From NCBI RefSeq assembly GCF_012489685.1, contig NC_080043.1, forward strand, positions 41,307,127 to 41,371,126: a stretch of DNA of 64,000 bases. The letters are read 5' to 3'. Below are positions 22,501 to 32,988 of this stretch, piece after piece. The DNA is from Lotus japonicus. Taxonomy: Eukaryota > Streptophyta > Magnoliopsida > Fabales > Fabaceae. Below the pieces are notes generated by a model that was not told the DNA's origin, made no database searches, and saw only the letters and a program-made list of their open reading frames with translations. Both the position numbers and the translations under genes were made by a program. Within the stretch, counting starts at the first letter, position 1; every line of letters starts with the position of its first letter.

Positions 22501-22940
22501 AATTGATTTTAACTAAACAACACGAATTTTAACTTCTCTTTGCCTCGTCTAATTCTTTACTTCTATTACTACTCCATCAAGCAAATCGATCCCCCCACCC
22601 CCAAACGCAGACTGGTTTTCCTCTATTATTGAATTGATGACTCTTTTTAATCTAGCCACTAACACCTTTGTTATAATCTTGTATAAGCATCCCGCTAAGG
22701 AGATGAGTCTATAGTCATTTAGTCCTAGAGGTGCTTCAGATTAATAAAGAATGAATTACACCCTTTGGGCAACACTCCATATTTGCATCGAATTCATTAA
22801 GCATTCTCTCTATATCCGGTTGGAGGATTTTCCATTATGATTTTATGAACTTAAAATAAAACCCATGTGGTCCAGAACTCTTACAATCCCACACACATCA
22901 TTGTTGCAATTGTATATCTCTCTTCAATTTATTCTATGGT
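19560..22940 (-). mobile_element. Highly degraded LINE, split by a hAT element
   Basis: Near 22320-22190 the minus strand gives HFLFLIVAEVLSEL-like and HIQFVDDT-like peptides, the eroded GDP...FL and F(A/V)DD motifs of a LINE RT. Further left, 20045-19857 contains a zf-RVT-like CEECEGTIDHALLGCSYAQI. The order (RT right, zf-RVT left) fits one minus-strand element. Stops are too many for any long frame, so it is much older than the LINE at 1-2430. The hAT element at 20110-21186 cuts it in two. Confidence 0.72.
20110..21186. mobile_element. Non-autonomous hAT-type DNA transposon
   Basis: The ends are imperfect inverted repeats: left CAGGTGCGGAGCCAGG, right (read inward) CAGTGGCGGAGGCAC. GGGGTGACTAAG follows on the left and its inverted counterpart near 21145-21175 on the right. 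The 1077-bp element is flanked by the perfect 8-bp duplication AGGATGGG (20102-20109 and 21187-21194), the length typical of hAT. No transposase is present. A short run of four TTTCAA units lies near 20800, and a 105-codon frame (20835-21152) has no recognisable domain. Confidence 0.9.
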
Positions 22941-23733
22941 TCAAGCTAGATATGTCTGATTGTTTTTGTTTTGAACGAAGCTAGATATGTTTGATAGATC
23001 TTTAGGGAAATAAATTATGTTTATTAAAAAAATACAAACAAAATTATAAAGATTTTTAGGTTAATAGAAAATTAAATTTATTCTTCTAACTTTAATTTCT
23101 GCATTAAAACTCACGAAACAAATTTTAATTAATTGACTTTTAACATTTTCAAAATACAATTAATGAAATATTGCTACCACTCTTTTTGTTTTTTTCTCTT
23201 GCTTTTAATGAAATGAGAACAAACTATATATGAAAGATGCACCATGATGACTATGAAAAGTCGCATGCATCTGTTCAATAAATTTTCATATCCACGCCAC
23301 TATAGAAAGACATTGCTAGCTAAAGGTTTTTATTTATAATCCATGGCTAGCTAAAGGTGATTCTAGTTTCTTCATTGAGTAAGTTTCAATTTTTTTTTAA
23401 AGTTCCAAACTATAATTACTGTGATAACTGCTCATTTATGATGACAGTCAAAAGAAATTAATTTGATAATTAATTAATTCTTAGATAAATATGTAAGAGT
23501 AATCAAAATATAAAGAATAATTAATGCATTCTTATCAACTTTTGGTTACAAATGAATTCTTATCAACTTTTTTTTTTGAAATGCATTCTTATCAACTTAT
23601 CACAACATTTTTTATTTTTCGGCTTCAATATGTTTTTTCCCTAGAAATATAGTCAATAATCGTTTCTGGTTTTTTGCAGGGTATTTGTATGATTTTTGTG
23701 TACGGAGTATCAATTAGGGATTAACAAGAGAAA
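22941..23733. other. AT-rich intergenic stretch, no gene seen
   Basis: Very AT-rich with short A/T runs. A small repeat of TTCTTATCAACTTTTGG-type sequence occurs at 23530-23600. No open frame or RNA gene is recognised. Confidence 0.5.
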
Positions 23734-24253
23734 ATGGGTTTCGGACAAAACAAAAGAGCTTTCTCTTGGGAATTTCCATTTCAATTAAACTACACCCCTT
23801 TACACCAGTCAGTCCCTGGTATTGTTAACAGGCTCAGTCAAGAAAAAAAATACAATCTCCAATATTTCCCCCTCCCGAAACACATGAAAAACTCAATTGC
23901 AATGATACATATTTTTCTCACAAATCATAAACGATTATTCCCCTTCCGCCTTATGAAGGGAGTAGATAAAGAGATTAGCAAAACTTAATTAACCCAACTG
24001 ATCTTCACAAATTAATTAAACAAAAATGAAGAAATAAAACACAAAATAACAAAAATTAAGCAAAAAGAAATCGACAGATCGAGATTATTGTAACTGAATT
24101 GAAAGGACATCTTCCATTATCAATCACCAATTGAAAATTCATACAATAATATATATTTCCATTAGTCTCGCACACAGATCTCTTATTAGCCTTATCAATA
24201 AAAAAACAGTCTTATTAATTATTGTAAATCCACAAACTCTAGAAGCTATCCAA

Positions 24254-24685
24254 CTACGGATCACTTCGGTACCACAACCCATTAATAAGTTCCTGATGAA
24301 CCCTAACGAGGGAAGAGTCGTACTCAGCAGCCTTGCCGGTGGATTCGAAGTACACCAGGTAGACGGACCTGTCCATGTCTTTTGCGGCGACCGCCCCAAT
24401 CCACCACCCTTCATTGATGAACACGTCCACATGTTGGGTCAGCTTGAACTCGATTGCTTCGCGGACAGGAGGTGGTCTCGGGCGGAGGTCCTGCGGCCTT
24501 AGATACTCCTTCAGAGGAATCTTAGTTTCCTCATCCTCTACGAGGTTCTTGTATATAACCTCATAGCGGCCATCGTCGAGGACAGTGAGAATGGTGGCCT
24601 CGTAATATGAACCGATGAAACCTGGCTCGTAACCCATCACCTCAACTCTATTACCGGGGGTGTAGACACGAGGAGGAGTACTCAT
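24254..24685 (-). CDS. Agenet-domain (Tudor-like) protein, gene 1
   Basis: A 143-residue protein made of two Agenet modules and little else: residues about 8-70 (GNRVEVMGYEPGFIGSYYEA, then VIYKNLVEDEE) and about 79-138 (LTQHVDVFINEGWWIGAVAA, then VYLVYFEST). Agenet modules belong to the Tudor-like 'Royal' family, which in plants bind modified histones or RNA. The ligand here is unknown. The ATG at 24685 has a TATA-like box about 70 bp upstream, and the frame is intact to TAG at 24254. It is clearly paralogous to 40791-41255 (shared LVEDEET.IPLKE and GWW.G). Many family members are larger, so this is a minimal two-module form. No intron is needed. Confidence 0.85.
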   Translation of the reverse strand: MSTPPRVYTPGNRVEVMGYEPGFIGSYYEATILTVLDDGRYEVIYKNLVEDEETKIPLKEYLRPQDLRPRPPPVREAIEFKLTQHVDVFINEGWWIGAVAAKDMDRSVYLVYFESTGKAAEYDSSLVRVHQELINGLWYRSDP

Positions 24686-24754
24686 TTCTACAACTTCTCA
24701 ACGAGAGAATTGAAGTTGCTTTGGGGTGTGACTCTTTGGACAAGCAGTGTGTCC

Positions 24755-24763
24755 TTTTTATAC
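24755..24763 (-). promoter_or_regulatory. TATA-like box of Agenet gene 1
   Basis: The minus-strand GTATAAAAA lies about 70 bp upstream of the start codon. Agenet gene 2 has GTATAAATT at an equivalent distance, which supports the call. Confidence 0.6.
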
Positions 24764-24785
24764 TAGCTTTGGTGCATGTATCTTG

Positions 24786-25293
24786 ATGTTTAATGTTTTT
24801 TTTTTTGGTTTTTTTTACAATACTAATTATCGAAGAGTTAGAGCACTTTTTGAAAATTTTACAAATTTAGTGTAAAATTAATGTACGACTCCTTGATTTT
24901 TTTTTTTTTCAAATTTCAACTAATTACAAATAAAGAACATGCGTAAAAATACATTAATATAAATATATAATTGTTAATTTAGTAAAAACAATTAATGAAA
25001 ATTATAATATAAAATTTAAATAGGTACTAATAAATATTTAATTAATTTTTAATTTATTGATTAATAAAAAATTGAGAAAATATGTAATAGAAAATTAGTT
25101 AAAATATGTATTCTAAAACTTGAATTAATTTTTTTCCTTATATCTACAAGCCTATATATTTAAAACGTTAATAAAATAAAATAATTAAGAAATATAATAA
25201 ATTAGAATGTTTTATTAATTTATTATATTTAAATTAATAAAATATATGATTTTTTATTTAGTAAAAAAGCTGTTTAGTAATAAGTCAAAGTAA
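24786..25293. other. Extremely AT-rich flank, no gene seen
   Basis: Nearly pure A/T sequence with short ATTAATT-type words. Nothing coding or structured is recognised. Confidence 0.5.
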
Positions 25294-26770
25294 TATTTAA
25301 TTAAGTTTTCCGATGAGAAAAAAAATAATATTAAATTAAAAATTTGTATTAATACAAATTTTTGTGACATATATTCTCAATTAACTATTAATGTTCAATA
25401 TTATTATAAATAATTTTATTATTTATTATTTATAATTTACTATTATTATTTTATTTAAATTGAGTTACAAATTAACAACTATATATTTTTTTTTCGAAAG
25501 CATAAAATGTATTGATATAAACGGGAGGAGATAAACAAGATATGCATCCTCCTCAAAGGGTTCAAAAAACAAGAGGAGTCAACAAAGCCTAAAAAAGCCC
25601 ACACCCAACAAAAGAAACCCCAAGATAAATAGCCCCAAAGCCTCCAAAAAAATATCTGCCCACTAAAAACCCGCCAGGCAAACACAAGGCCGAAAAAAAT
25701 CAGCGAAAGTCCACAAAACCAACCCAACGATAACAAATCAAGCAGAAAAAAGCCATCAAAATCACCCTCAACAACCCTCTGCAAAACCTACAACAGCCTT
25801 CTCGCCAAGATTTGAGCTGCGATCTCACCTTCGGCAATGACATCAGGGCAATCGAACGACAAGCCAAGGCGCTTTCCCATCAGAACAACACTTCTCACAC
25901 GGGTCATAACGCTGTAGGGATTTGACAACTCCTCTGATAGGACCATCAACTCCTTGCTAGTTGCCACCACGTCACCGCTGTCCGGAGTCTCCGAAGTGAA
26001 GCTCGGCGTCGCCTGAACCTTCTTCACGCATCCCTTTGTGCTGGTCTTCTTAGGCCTGCCTCTAGGTCTGGGTAATATCACAGCTTCAAAGGTTGGAGAG
26101 GGATGGGAAGAAGGCAGAGATAGCCTTGGTTCAGGTTCCTCACAGCAAGAAGACCCGTGACAAAATGCATCCCTGTTCTCCACCACCCCAAGGACGCCAC
26201 TCACAGTACTCCCACCACGCTGGACTGCCATAGCTACTGAAGAAGCACGAAAACCTGGATCAATATCAGGGAAGAGGCAGGTTGGTGAAGAAACCTCCTC
26301 TGCAACAGCTACTGTAGAAGCACGAAAACAGGGATCGATTTAAGGGAAGAGGCAGGCAGCAAGAAAACAATCCCCTAGACAAACCCCCCTAACAATCCCC
26401 AAGTCCATATCCACTTCTCCAAAGCACAACCCTCTATCTCTAACTGGAACAGGACCCCATGAAGGTGGAGCACGAACAACATGAGAAACAGAGGGATTGT
26501 GCTCTGCTCTGGGAAACCTTGCTGGAGCCACTGACAACGGCATCCCTCCCACTCGAAGCCCATTGAGTGCATCGATTGCAGAATAGGCTTGCATGCATAT
26601 GGGAGAGAGAATGGACGAAGCCAAACCGAAACCGCCTCCCAAGCTTACGAGATCGTTGAACAAAGAACCTAGAGATGGATCCAAACAGGGAAAAGAGGCC
26701 CGGATATGATGATAGCTTATTGATGTATTTTTACGTATATTCTTTATTTGTAACTAATTAATTTTTTTTA
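25294..26770. repeat. First copy of a tandem duplication (contains a LINE insert)
   Basis: It starts TATTTAATTAAGTTTTCCG, and the same start recurs at 26771. Without the inserted LINE (25491-26718) the unit is about 250 bp. It retains the uninterrupted sequence TTCAATATTATTATAAATAA (about 25392-25411), the empty site of the CACTA element found in the second copy. Confidence 0.85.
25491..26718 (-). mobile_element. Internally deleted LINE-derived insertion
   Basis: On the minus strand it runs from 26718 to a tail that appears as T-rich plus-strand sequence at 25486-25494. The open frames 26684-26340 and 26231-25788 (the latter with an AT-hook-like RGRPKKTSTKG) look like the C-terminal part of a plant LINE ORF1. 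The frame 25784-25479 ends in a peptide typical of LINE 3' ends (LNPLRRMHILFISSRLYQYI). The RT is absent, so this is a deleted, non-autonomous copy. Comparison with the empty site in the second repeat copy (about 30765-30785) places the breakpoints but shows no clear TSD. Confidence 0.6.
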
Positions 26771-27112
26771 TATTTAATTAAGTTTTCCGATGAGAAAAAA
26801 GAATATTAAATTAAAAATTTGTATTAATACAAATTTTTGTGACATATATTCTCAATTAACTATTAATGTTCAATATTCACTACAAAAAAAGTTAATTTTA
26901 GTGGCATGCAGTTTGTGGCGGTCTTACTTAGACCGCCACTATTTCCAATTTTTTTGAATAATTTTAATTTAAATTTATTAGGCTTTTGAATGAGAAATGT
27001 TTTCAACGCTGCTACCACGCGATTTTCATCTTCACCATTCGCGGTTCTTCTCCTTCTCTGAATCTCCACCTGTGGTCCCTTCATCCATCGATGCCTTCTC
27101 CTTCATCCATCG

Positions 27113-29542
27113 ATGGCTTCCCTCTCAGTTCCATCGAGCGAGGCGGTGGCGGCGGCGGCGACGGTGTGCAAGGAGTTCGAAGAGGAAGTTAGGGTTTTCT
27201 CAAAATCAGATACCCTAGTTCAATCGTCGTTCGTATTTTGTTTCTTCACTCTCTGTTTCTTTGTTTGCTATGCTAATTAACATATTAGGGTTTTGTTGTT
27301 GTTTCTAGATTAATATGTTATCACGTTTCATATCACTGTTAAATTTCGGTTACTATTTAGTTGAATCAATCTGAAGAACACTTTCTTAATCGATAGTTTT
27401 CCTTGAATTGTGTAGGAATTGATTTGTTCCTTATTTTGCCTCTGCTACTGACTGAATTTATCAATTGTCACGGTCTATGCAATGTTTGAATTGTGAGTTG
27501 ATGAAGCACTGAACTTGATGAAGCCATGATTTTTAAGCTATTTGGCAGGTTAATTCTTTTTGTATAACATGATTATTTTAGTTGAAGCATTTTTGTGGAA
27601 TTCTGCAGTGACAATTTGATGGAAGATCAAAGCTCTGGATCCTTCTTGTAAGTTTAGTATATATCAATTGGTTTTGGTGGCAAACTTTCATGTGAGAAGA
27701 TCCTTAATAATGCAAATATTTGTATATTATCTACTAGATTCTCCTTCAAGAGTTGAATGCCAACAAGGGAAGAAATTGTTATAATATATAGGAAATTTGC
27801 AGTGGGGTGTTCTTTTAGAGAAAACTATAATTAAGCTTGTAGTGGATAGTTATCTCAAATTGGTTATTCTGGTGTTTTTGATAGATGATTTCTTGTCTTT
27901 CAGAGTTTTGGGCAGCATGGAAGGGAGTTGATTACCTCAGAACTTGCTTTAAGGATTTTATCTATTCTAAGTGAAGAACAGTTTCTACCCAGCATGGATC
28001 AATCTTCATTAAACAGTATGCTTGACATGCTTGTCATAAAGGTAAGTAGAAATTCCTGCCATAATTAAGTATGTGATAATCATGAAATCCATTGTGGAAC
28101 TGAGCTATGATTTACAAGATGCTAATAAAATATACCAAGTATGGAGGGTGGTGTTATGTGCAAGTAAGCATTGAACTCTAATTCACTTCTGGACAAATTG
28201 AATGTTGTATTCTATCCTTTGGGACTTTTGAGTACTTGTTGTGACTTGTGAGTGCCAAGTCTGCAATGCTACCTGTAAGTTCTAACCACTATTGCTATGT
28301 GAGGATCATTCAACATTTTTTTCCATGTCCTATGTGCTTCTGCATCAGACAACAATAGTTGCTTTCACAGACTGGCATAATAGTGCTTGTTTGATTCTAT
28401 CTTTCTATGTAATAACTAGTTATGAATTCTCATATCTTTCTCTGCCAGTTGAATCTACTTTATCCTTCTCTTATGTCTCTTTATTTTGTCCTGTGCAGCA
28501 CTACCTGCACAATCTCTCTTTCAATTCCTTTATTTCATGGTGAGCTTAAATAACTACTATGCCTTACAATATACTTTCCATATGATGCATACTCTGGTTT
28601 GTGATAGTGTAACATCTTGGAAGTTTCCTGAATATGTGTGGAGGAAAACTTAGTTATTTATTTTGACTTTTTGAGCATTTCAAGTTCAATTAAAATTTTT
28701 ATTTTATTTTATATTTGTAATTAAAGATGAATTGAAAGTGATTGGCAATTGCTTCCTACTGGAACATAAAGTACTCTACAGTTTGATACTTTCAAGGTGC
28801 TTTACTCTTAATCCTTTTGGAATGTTTACACAGCTCTATCTCAAATATAAGGCTGATCGTCTATCTATTTTGCATTTTTGAATGTTTATCTATTTTCCTG
28901 TGTAGGTGTCTCCTTGTCCTGACCTCATTCTAGAAAATCCTGGTAATTTGAACCTGTTTTTCTTCCTATTTCAGTTTTTAACTCAATGATTTTGCCTTTC
29001 ATTTTAATCAATATTAACTGATCATAACTTTCTTATAAAGGTGAAAGCTTTGTGGCCAGCCATCAGCAATATTGAGTTTGTGATCCAGTTAGTATAATGA
29101 ATATTTATTAAAACAAGGATGATTGATAAAACTACAAGGGATGTGGAATGAGGTTCAAAGCCTTTCCTCTAGCCAAGATAACACTACTCTGATACCTATT
29201 GTCATTTTATGATTTTATCTTTTTTTTTTTTCTGTAGTCTCTGCCTCTGATTCAAGTTCTTATTCATAGGTGTGTGTTTGTGTCTATAATATCTATATGT
29301 TGTTTTTTCATATTTGTGGCTTAGATCTGAATTAAACTCCCGGATATCCTCTTTTGGTACTATTTGGTTCAATGATATGCAGATTCTGTTTATACTCTTA
29401 GTTAACCTTTTTAACAGAACTGCTTTTTTTTCCTAGTTGTTCTAGTGATTTAAGACTTCTATTAGATGTTATATTGGACAGGAGCTACCCTGTTGACCAT
29501 CAAGGGAACCAGTTAACTCAGTTTCAGCAGCTACCTAAATGA
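27113..29542 (+). pseudogene. Captured multi-exon host gene fragment inside the CACTA element
   Basis: A possible first exon starts at 27113 (MASLSVPSSEAVAAAATVCK, open to about 27274). Exon-like blocks follow: 27609-27647 (TTCTGCAG before, GTAAGT after); 27904-28041 (TTGTCTTTCAG before, GTAAGT after, exactly 46 codons, SFGQHGRELITSELALRILS...); 28906-28942 (VSPCPDLILENP); 29041-29075 (GESFVASHQQY then TGA); and 29482-29542 (SYPVDHQGNQLTQFQQLPK then TGA). Phases agree from 27904 onward: Gly is split as G|GT between the third and fourth blocks. The TGA at 29073 sits where a donor-site change could explain it. I do not recognise the parent gene. Confidence 0.6.
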
Positions 29543-30248
29543 AGCAGAAGTTGCAGCAGCTGAATAACAGAAAGCAACTAATTTGTTTGATACCATTCTC
29601 AGGTAATGCAGGTTGCTTTTAGAAAATTGCAGTGCATTATACCCCATTGTAGAAAGATATTTTGAATGGTGTGTCAGCTAGTTTTATCTGAGATATTGAT
29701 TGAGAAAAATTGTAATTACAATTATTTTGCCTAGTTTGTATGAAAACTACTAGATTTTTGGTTGGTTGCTGGGGGTAGATTATGGTTGGAGAGAGTGTAA
29801 GGTGCTGCCTCGAAGATAAATGCACTGTTTATAACTAGTTATAGTCAAAGAGAATATAGGATGAAAAGGAAAGTACTTGAGAAAACCAGAAGAAAGACTA
29901 AAAAGAGGGGGTATAGTAAGATATATAGTAATTTCCTGTTGATGTATACCACAAAGAAAGTGATTGAGGAAATGAGATATAGAAAGTAGGACCTATTTGC
30001 CTTAGCTGTGGTACAGGGTCTTTGTTATGGGTATGCAACTAGTACTTAGAAAATTTGGTCCTAGAGAAAGAGAATTGAAGGAAAGAAATAGAAGAGATAG
30101 TGTCTGAAATTAATAATGTTGTGATTTAGTAGAGAACTTAATTGTCATATCCCTGCATTCCTTTGATCGTAATATGATTTAGAGAGAATTTAATTGTTGA
30201 AGCAAACAAGAACAAGAATTTCAGCCCATAGTATGTGTTTTGTTAAAA

Positions 30249-30462
30249 GACTTAATAGCTCTTTTGGTCCCTCACTTATCACAATTTTGGTCCCTCCAGA
30301 AAAAAATTAGCAAAATTAGTCCTTACATTTACACACTTTTGCCGTTTTAGCCCCAAAAAGGATCATTTTTGCAAAACATTAAGCAATGTGGAGGACTAAA
30401 AGTGCTAATTTTATTATTGGGGACAAAAAGTGCAAAATCGTGATAAGTGAGGGACCAAAGCC
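30249..30462. mobile_element. MITE with 9-bp duplication (MULE-like), nested in the CACTA element
   Basis: Inverted ends share GGTCCCTCACTTATCAC (30266-30282 and the inverse around 30440-30457). The element is flanked by the 9-bp direct repeat TTGTTAAAA (30240-30248 and 30463-30471), the length typical of Mutator-like elements. It is 214 bp and has no coding capacity. Confidence 0.75.
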
Positions 30463-30836
30463 TTGTTAAAACAGTTTGTGGCGACTTTTGTGGCGGTCTT
30501 AAACCGCCAGGAATTGTTGTGGCATGAAAAACCAGCGGTCGGGTAGAAACCGCCACAAATACGGTTGTGGCATCCGAGAAGGTGGCGGGCACGTTGACCA
30601 CCACGTAAGCGTTTAGTGGCGGTCATAAACCGCCACAAACAGCAAAAAAGACCGCCACTAAAAAATACTTTTTTTTAGTGATTATTATAAATAATTTTAT
30701 TATTTATTATTTATAATTTATAATTTACTATTATTATTTTATTTAAATTGTTTTACTAAATTAACAACTATATATTTTTATTGATGTGTATTTTTACGTA
30801 TATTCTTTATTTGTAACTAATTAATTTTTTTTTTTA

Positions 30837-31679
30837 AATTCAACGAGTATCTTGGAATGACGACATCTAGATTGGCCATTTTTATGTAAAGCTTTAAAAA
30901 ATATTCTCCCATCAAAGTCGTACATAACACTGACAATTTACATAAATTTGTAATATTGTGCACTAATTTCATAATTATCCAACAATATTACACTAAATAT
31001 AATAGTGTAAAAAAGTCTTTTTTAGTTTTTTTCTTTCACTGGGATTGGGAGTCAAAAGTATATATGTTCTAATTGAATAAATAAAATATAGAAATTTAAC
31101 TCACTTATCTTCAATGTAATTAGATGATGAGTTATTTAATTTAACCCAAACTTTCTCATGGGTCATCTAGAGAACCTTTAAAATGAAATATCTCCAATTG
31201 TCCATCCATATTTTCTATGGCGTCTCTCATGTAAAAATTTGGCCATAAATTAATAATTAAACTTCTTTACTTTAGTCATTAAAGAATAATATTAAATAAT
31301 AATATTCCAGCGATTAGGTTAGTTTTTTAAATTTTCAAATGTTTATATTTTGATAATTTATTGTTTTACAAAAGTACCCGTACAGTTAATGCACAAATAA
31401 TGCACAATATTTTTTGAGACCCACAGAAAGAAATAGTATCGCACACAATGTCCGCAAAGGAGTACTCAAGTGGTGAGACTATAGGATTGATTTTTAAAGG
31501 TGAAATTTATCATTCTGATGTAAAAAAATAATTAAGAAAAATTATGGAAAATTTGTATCTTATAATTTGCTTGTGTAGGAGGACATGACATGTTGTAAAT
31601 GTTTTTGATTTTCTATAATTGAATGCTCTATAATTAATTAATAGAAAATGTTTGCTTTACTAAAACAGGGTGCATGGGA
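30837..31679. repeat. Duplicated Agenet-flank sequence
   Basis: GGGATTGGGAGTCAAAA (about 31040) and TTTTCTATAATTGAATG (about 31611) also occur upstream of Agenet gene 2 (41384, 41470) and at 42710-42805. The block 31250-31440 (AAATGTTTATATTTTGATAA, GTTAATGCACAAATAATGCA) recurs at 47620-47790. No Agenet coding sequence remains here. Confidence 0.55.
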
Positions 31680-31858
31680 ATGCGAGATGGTGATGGCCAG
31701 CAAAGTTTAACCTTGCTAGAGAAGAACCTGAAGAATGGGAATGCACCTTTCGATCCAGGAGAGCAAGAACGCTTGGAGCTAGAAACTCAGAAGCCTTAAC
31801 GCCTTTGAGTTTAGTAGCTAACTAGCATTAGTTTTCCATGACTAGTCAAGACTTCAAA

Positions 31859-32590
31859 ATGATTGCGTGGAACATCTGTGGTGGTGTTGGAGCACGTGGC
31901 CAACGATGGGGGAAGGATTTGATACGCTCCTTTTGCCCTTCGATTTTTGCTTTATTTGAGACTCATTGTGCTTTTGATGGGGTGCAATCCTTCTAGGCGC
32001 GCATGGGTTATGAGTTGTGTTGTAAGGCTCTTGCTATTGGACATAGTGGAGGGATCTGGATCCTTGCACCTGTAGTCCGTGATTTCAGAGTTCAGCTGGT
32101 GGATTGCCACCCCTAAGTGGTAACCTTTGAAGTTCGACATGGCACTGACAGGTGGGCTGCTTCGGCAGTTTATGTGAATCCAAACCAACAACGTAGGGAG
32201 GCTCTCTGGGATCACCTTAACTCCCTCCGCCAGCTCATTACAATCCCCTGAATGGCAACAGTGGATTATAATGAAATATGCTCTCCGATAGAGGTATTAG
32301 GGGGTGAATTTAGCGAAGTGTGGCCGGCATCGATGCTAGGTATGATTGAAACCTGTGATTTTACTGACCTTGGAGTTGTCGGTTCAAGGTATACATGGGA
32401 GCAAAGGGTGAATGCGCAGCGGACGATAGCAAAGCGATTGGATTGAGCCTTGGGCGATGTTGCTAGGCGCCACCACTTCCCTGAAGCATATGTGGAACAC
32501 CTCTCTCGGGTGTATTCTGATCACTGCCCCGTTCTGATCACATGTGATGTGGAGACCGAGGATCGCCGACTAAGACCTTTCCGTTTCTAA
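31859..32590 (+). pseudogene. LINE endonuclease domain (EEP type)
   Basis: Apurinic-like endonuclease that nicks the target for reverse transcription. It begins MIAWNICGGVGARGQRWGKD. The catalytic Glu is seen in ALFETH, and the C-terminal SDHCPVL contains the catalytic Asp-His pair (about 32518). The GSRYTW motif is at about 32383-32400. Stops occur near 31996, 32116, 32250, 32445 and 32590, so only fragments are open. Confidence 0.82.
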
Positions 32591-32988
32591 GCAGCATGGG
32601 CAACACACCCTTCCTTTGAAGTTGTGGTGCGTGACACTTGGGTGAAGCCGCCCCCGTCCTTAGTGGAGAAGTTGTGCATGATGAAGGAGGCCTCCCTCAA
32701 ATTCAGCAAAGAGATGTTTGGTACATTCATAAGAGGAAAAGAAGGGTGAAGCAACGCTTGAAGGGGATGCAAAGAGAGTTTTACTGGTGAATGACCCATT
32801 CTTCCATCAGACTTTGGAGATCGTTGGTTCAGGAGTATGAGCACTTCCTTATGCAAGAGGAGATGATGTGGTTCCAAAAGTCCCGAGAGAATTGGGTGAG
32901 GTTCGGGGACAGGAACACAAGATTCTTCCCCACACAAACAGTGGTTTAGAGGAAAAGAAATAAGATCCATGGCCTTTTCATTGGGGAA

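Larger units (their letters stand above)
26878..30680 (+). mobile_element. Non-autonomous CACTA (En/Spm-type) transposon carrying gene fragments
   Basis: The 3803-bp element starts CACTACAAAAAAAGTT and ends ACTTTTTTTTAGTG, with the 3-bp duplication ATT on both sides (26875-26877, 30681-30683). Its insertion site is preserved empty in the first repeat copy. Subterminal GTGGCGGT...ACCGCCAC inverted motifs lie near 26920-26940 and repeatedly at 30476-30657, as expected for transposase-binding clusters. No transposase is present. The interior contains exon-like blocks with good splice signals (27113-29542) and a nested MITE (30249-30462). Confidence 0.88.
26771..30836. repeat. Second copy of the tandem duplication (contains a CACTA insert)
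   Basis: The second copy has the same beginning as 25294. It continues after the CACTA element (from 30681) with ATTATTATAAATAATTTTAT and ends near 30836. It keeps ACTATATATTTTTATTGATG uninterrupted, the empty site of the LINE in the first copy. Confidence 0.85.

Noticed and set aside
23734..23988. 84-codon frame upstream of the Agenet gene 1 stop
   Set aside because: It overlaps the flank shared by the Agenet loci. The frame is not kept in the other copies.
24131..24502. 123-codon plus-strand frame opposite Agenet gene 1
   Set aside because: It is a shadow of the minus-strand gene, and the opposite frame carries the Agenet motifs.
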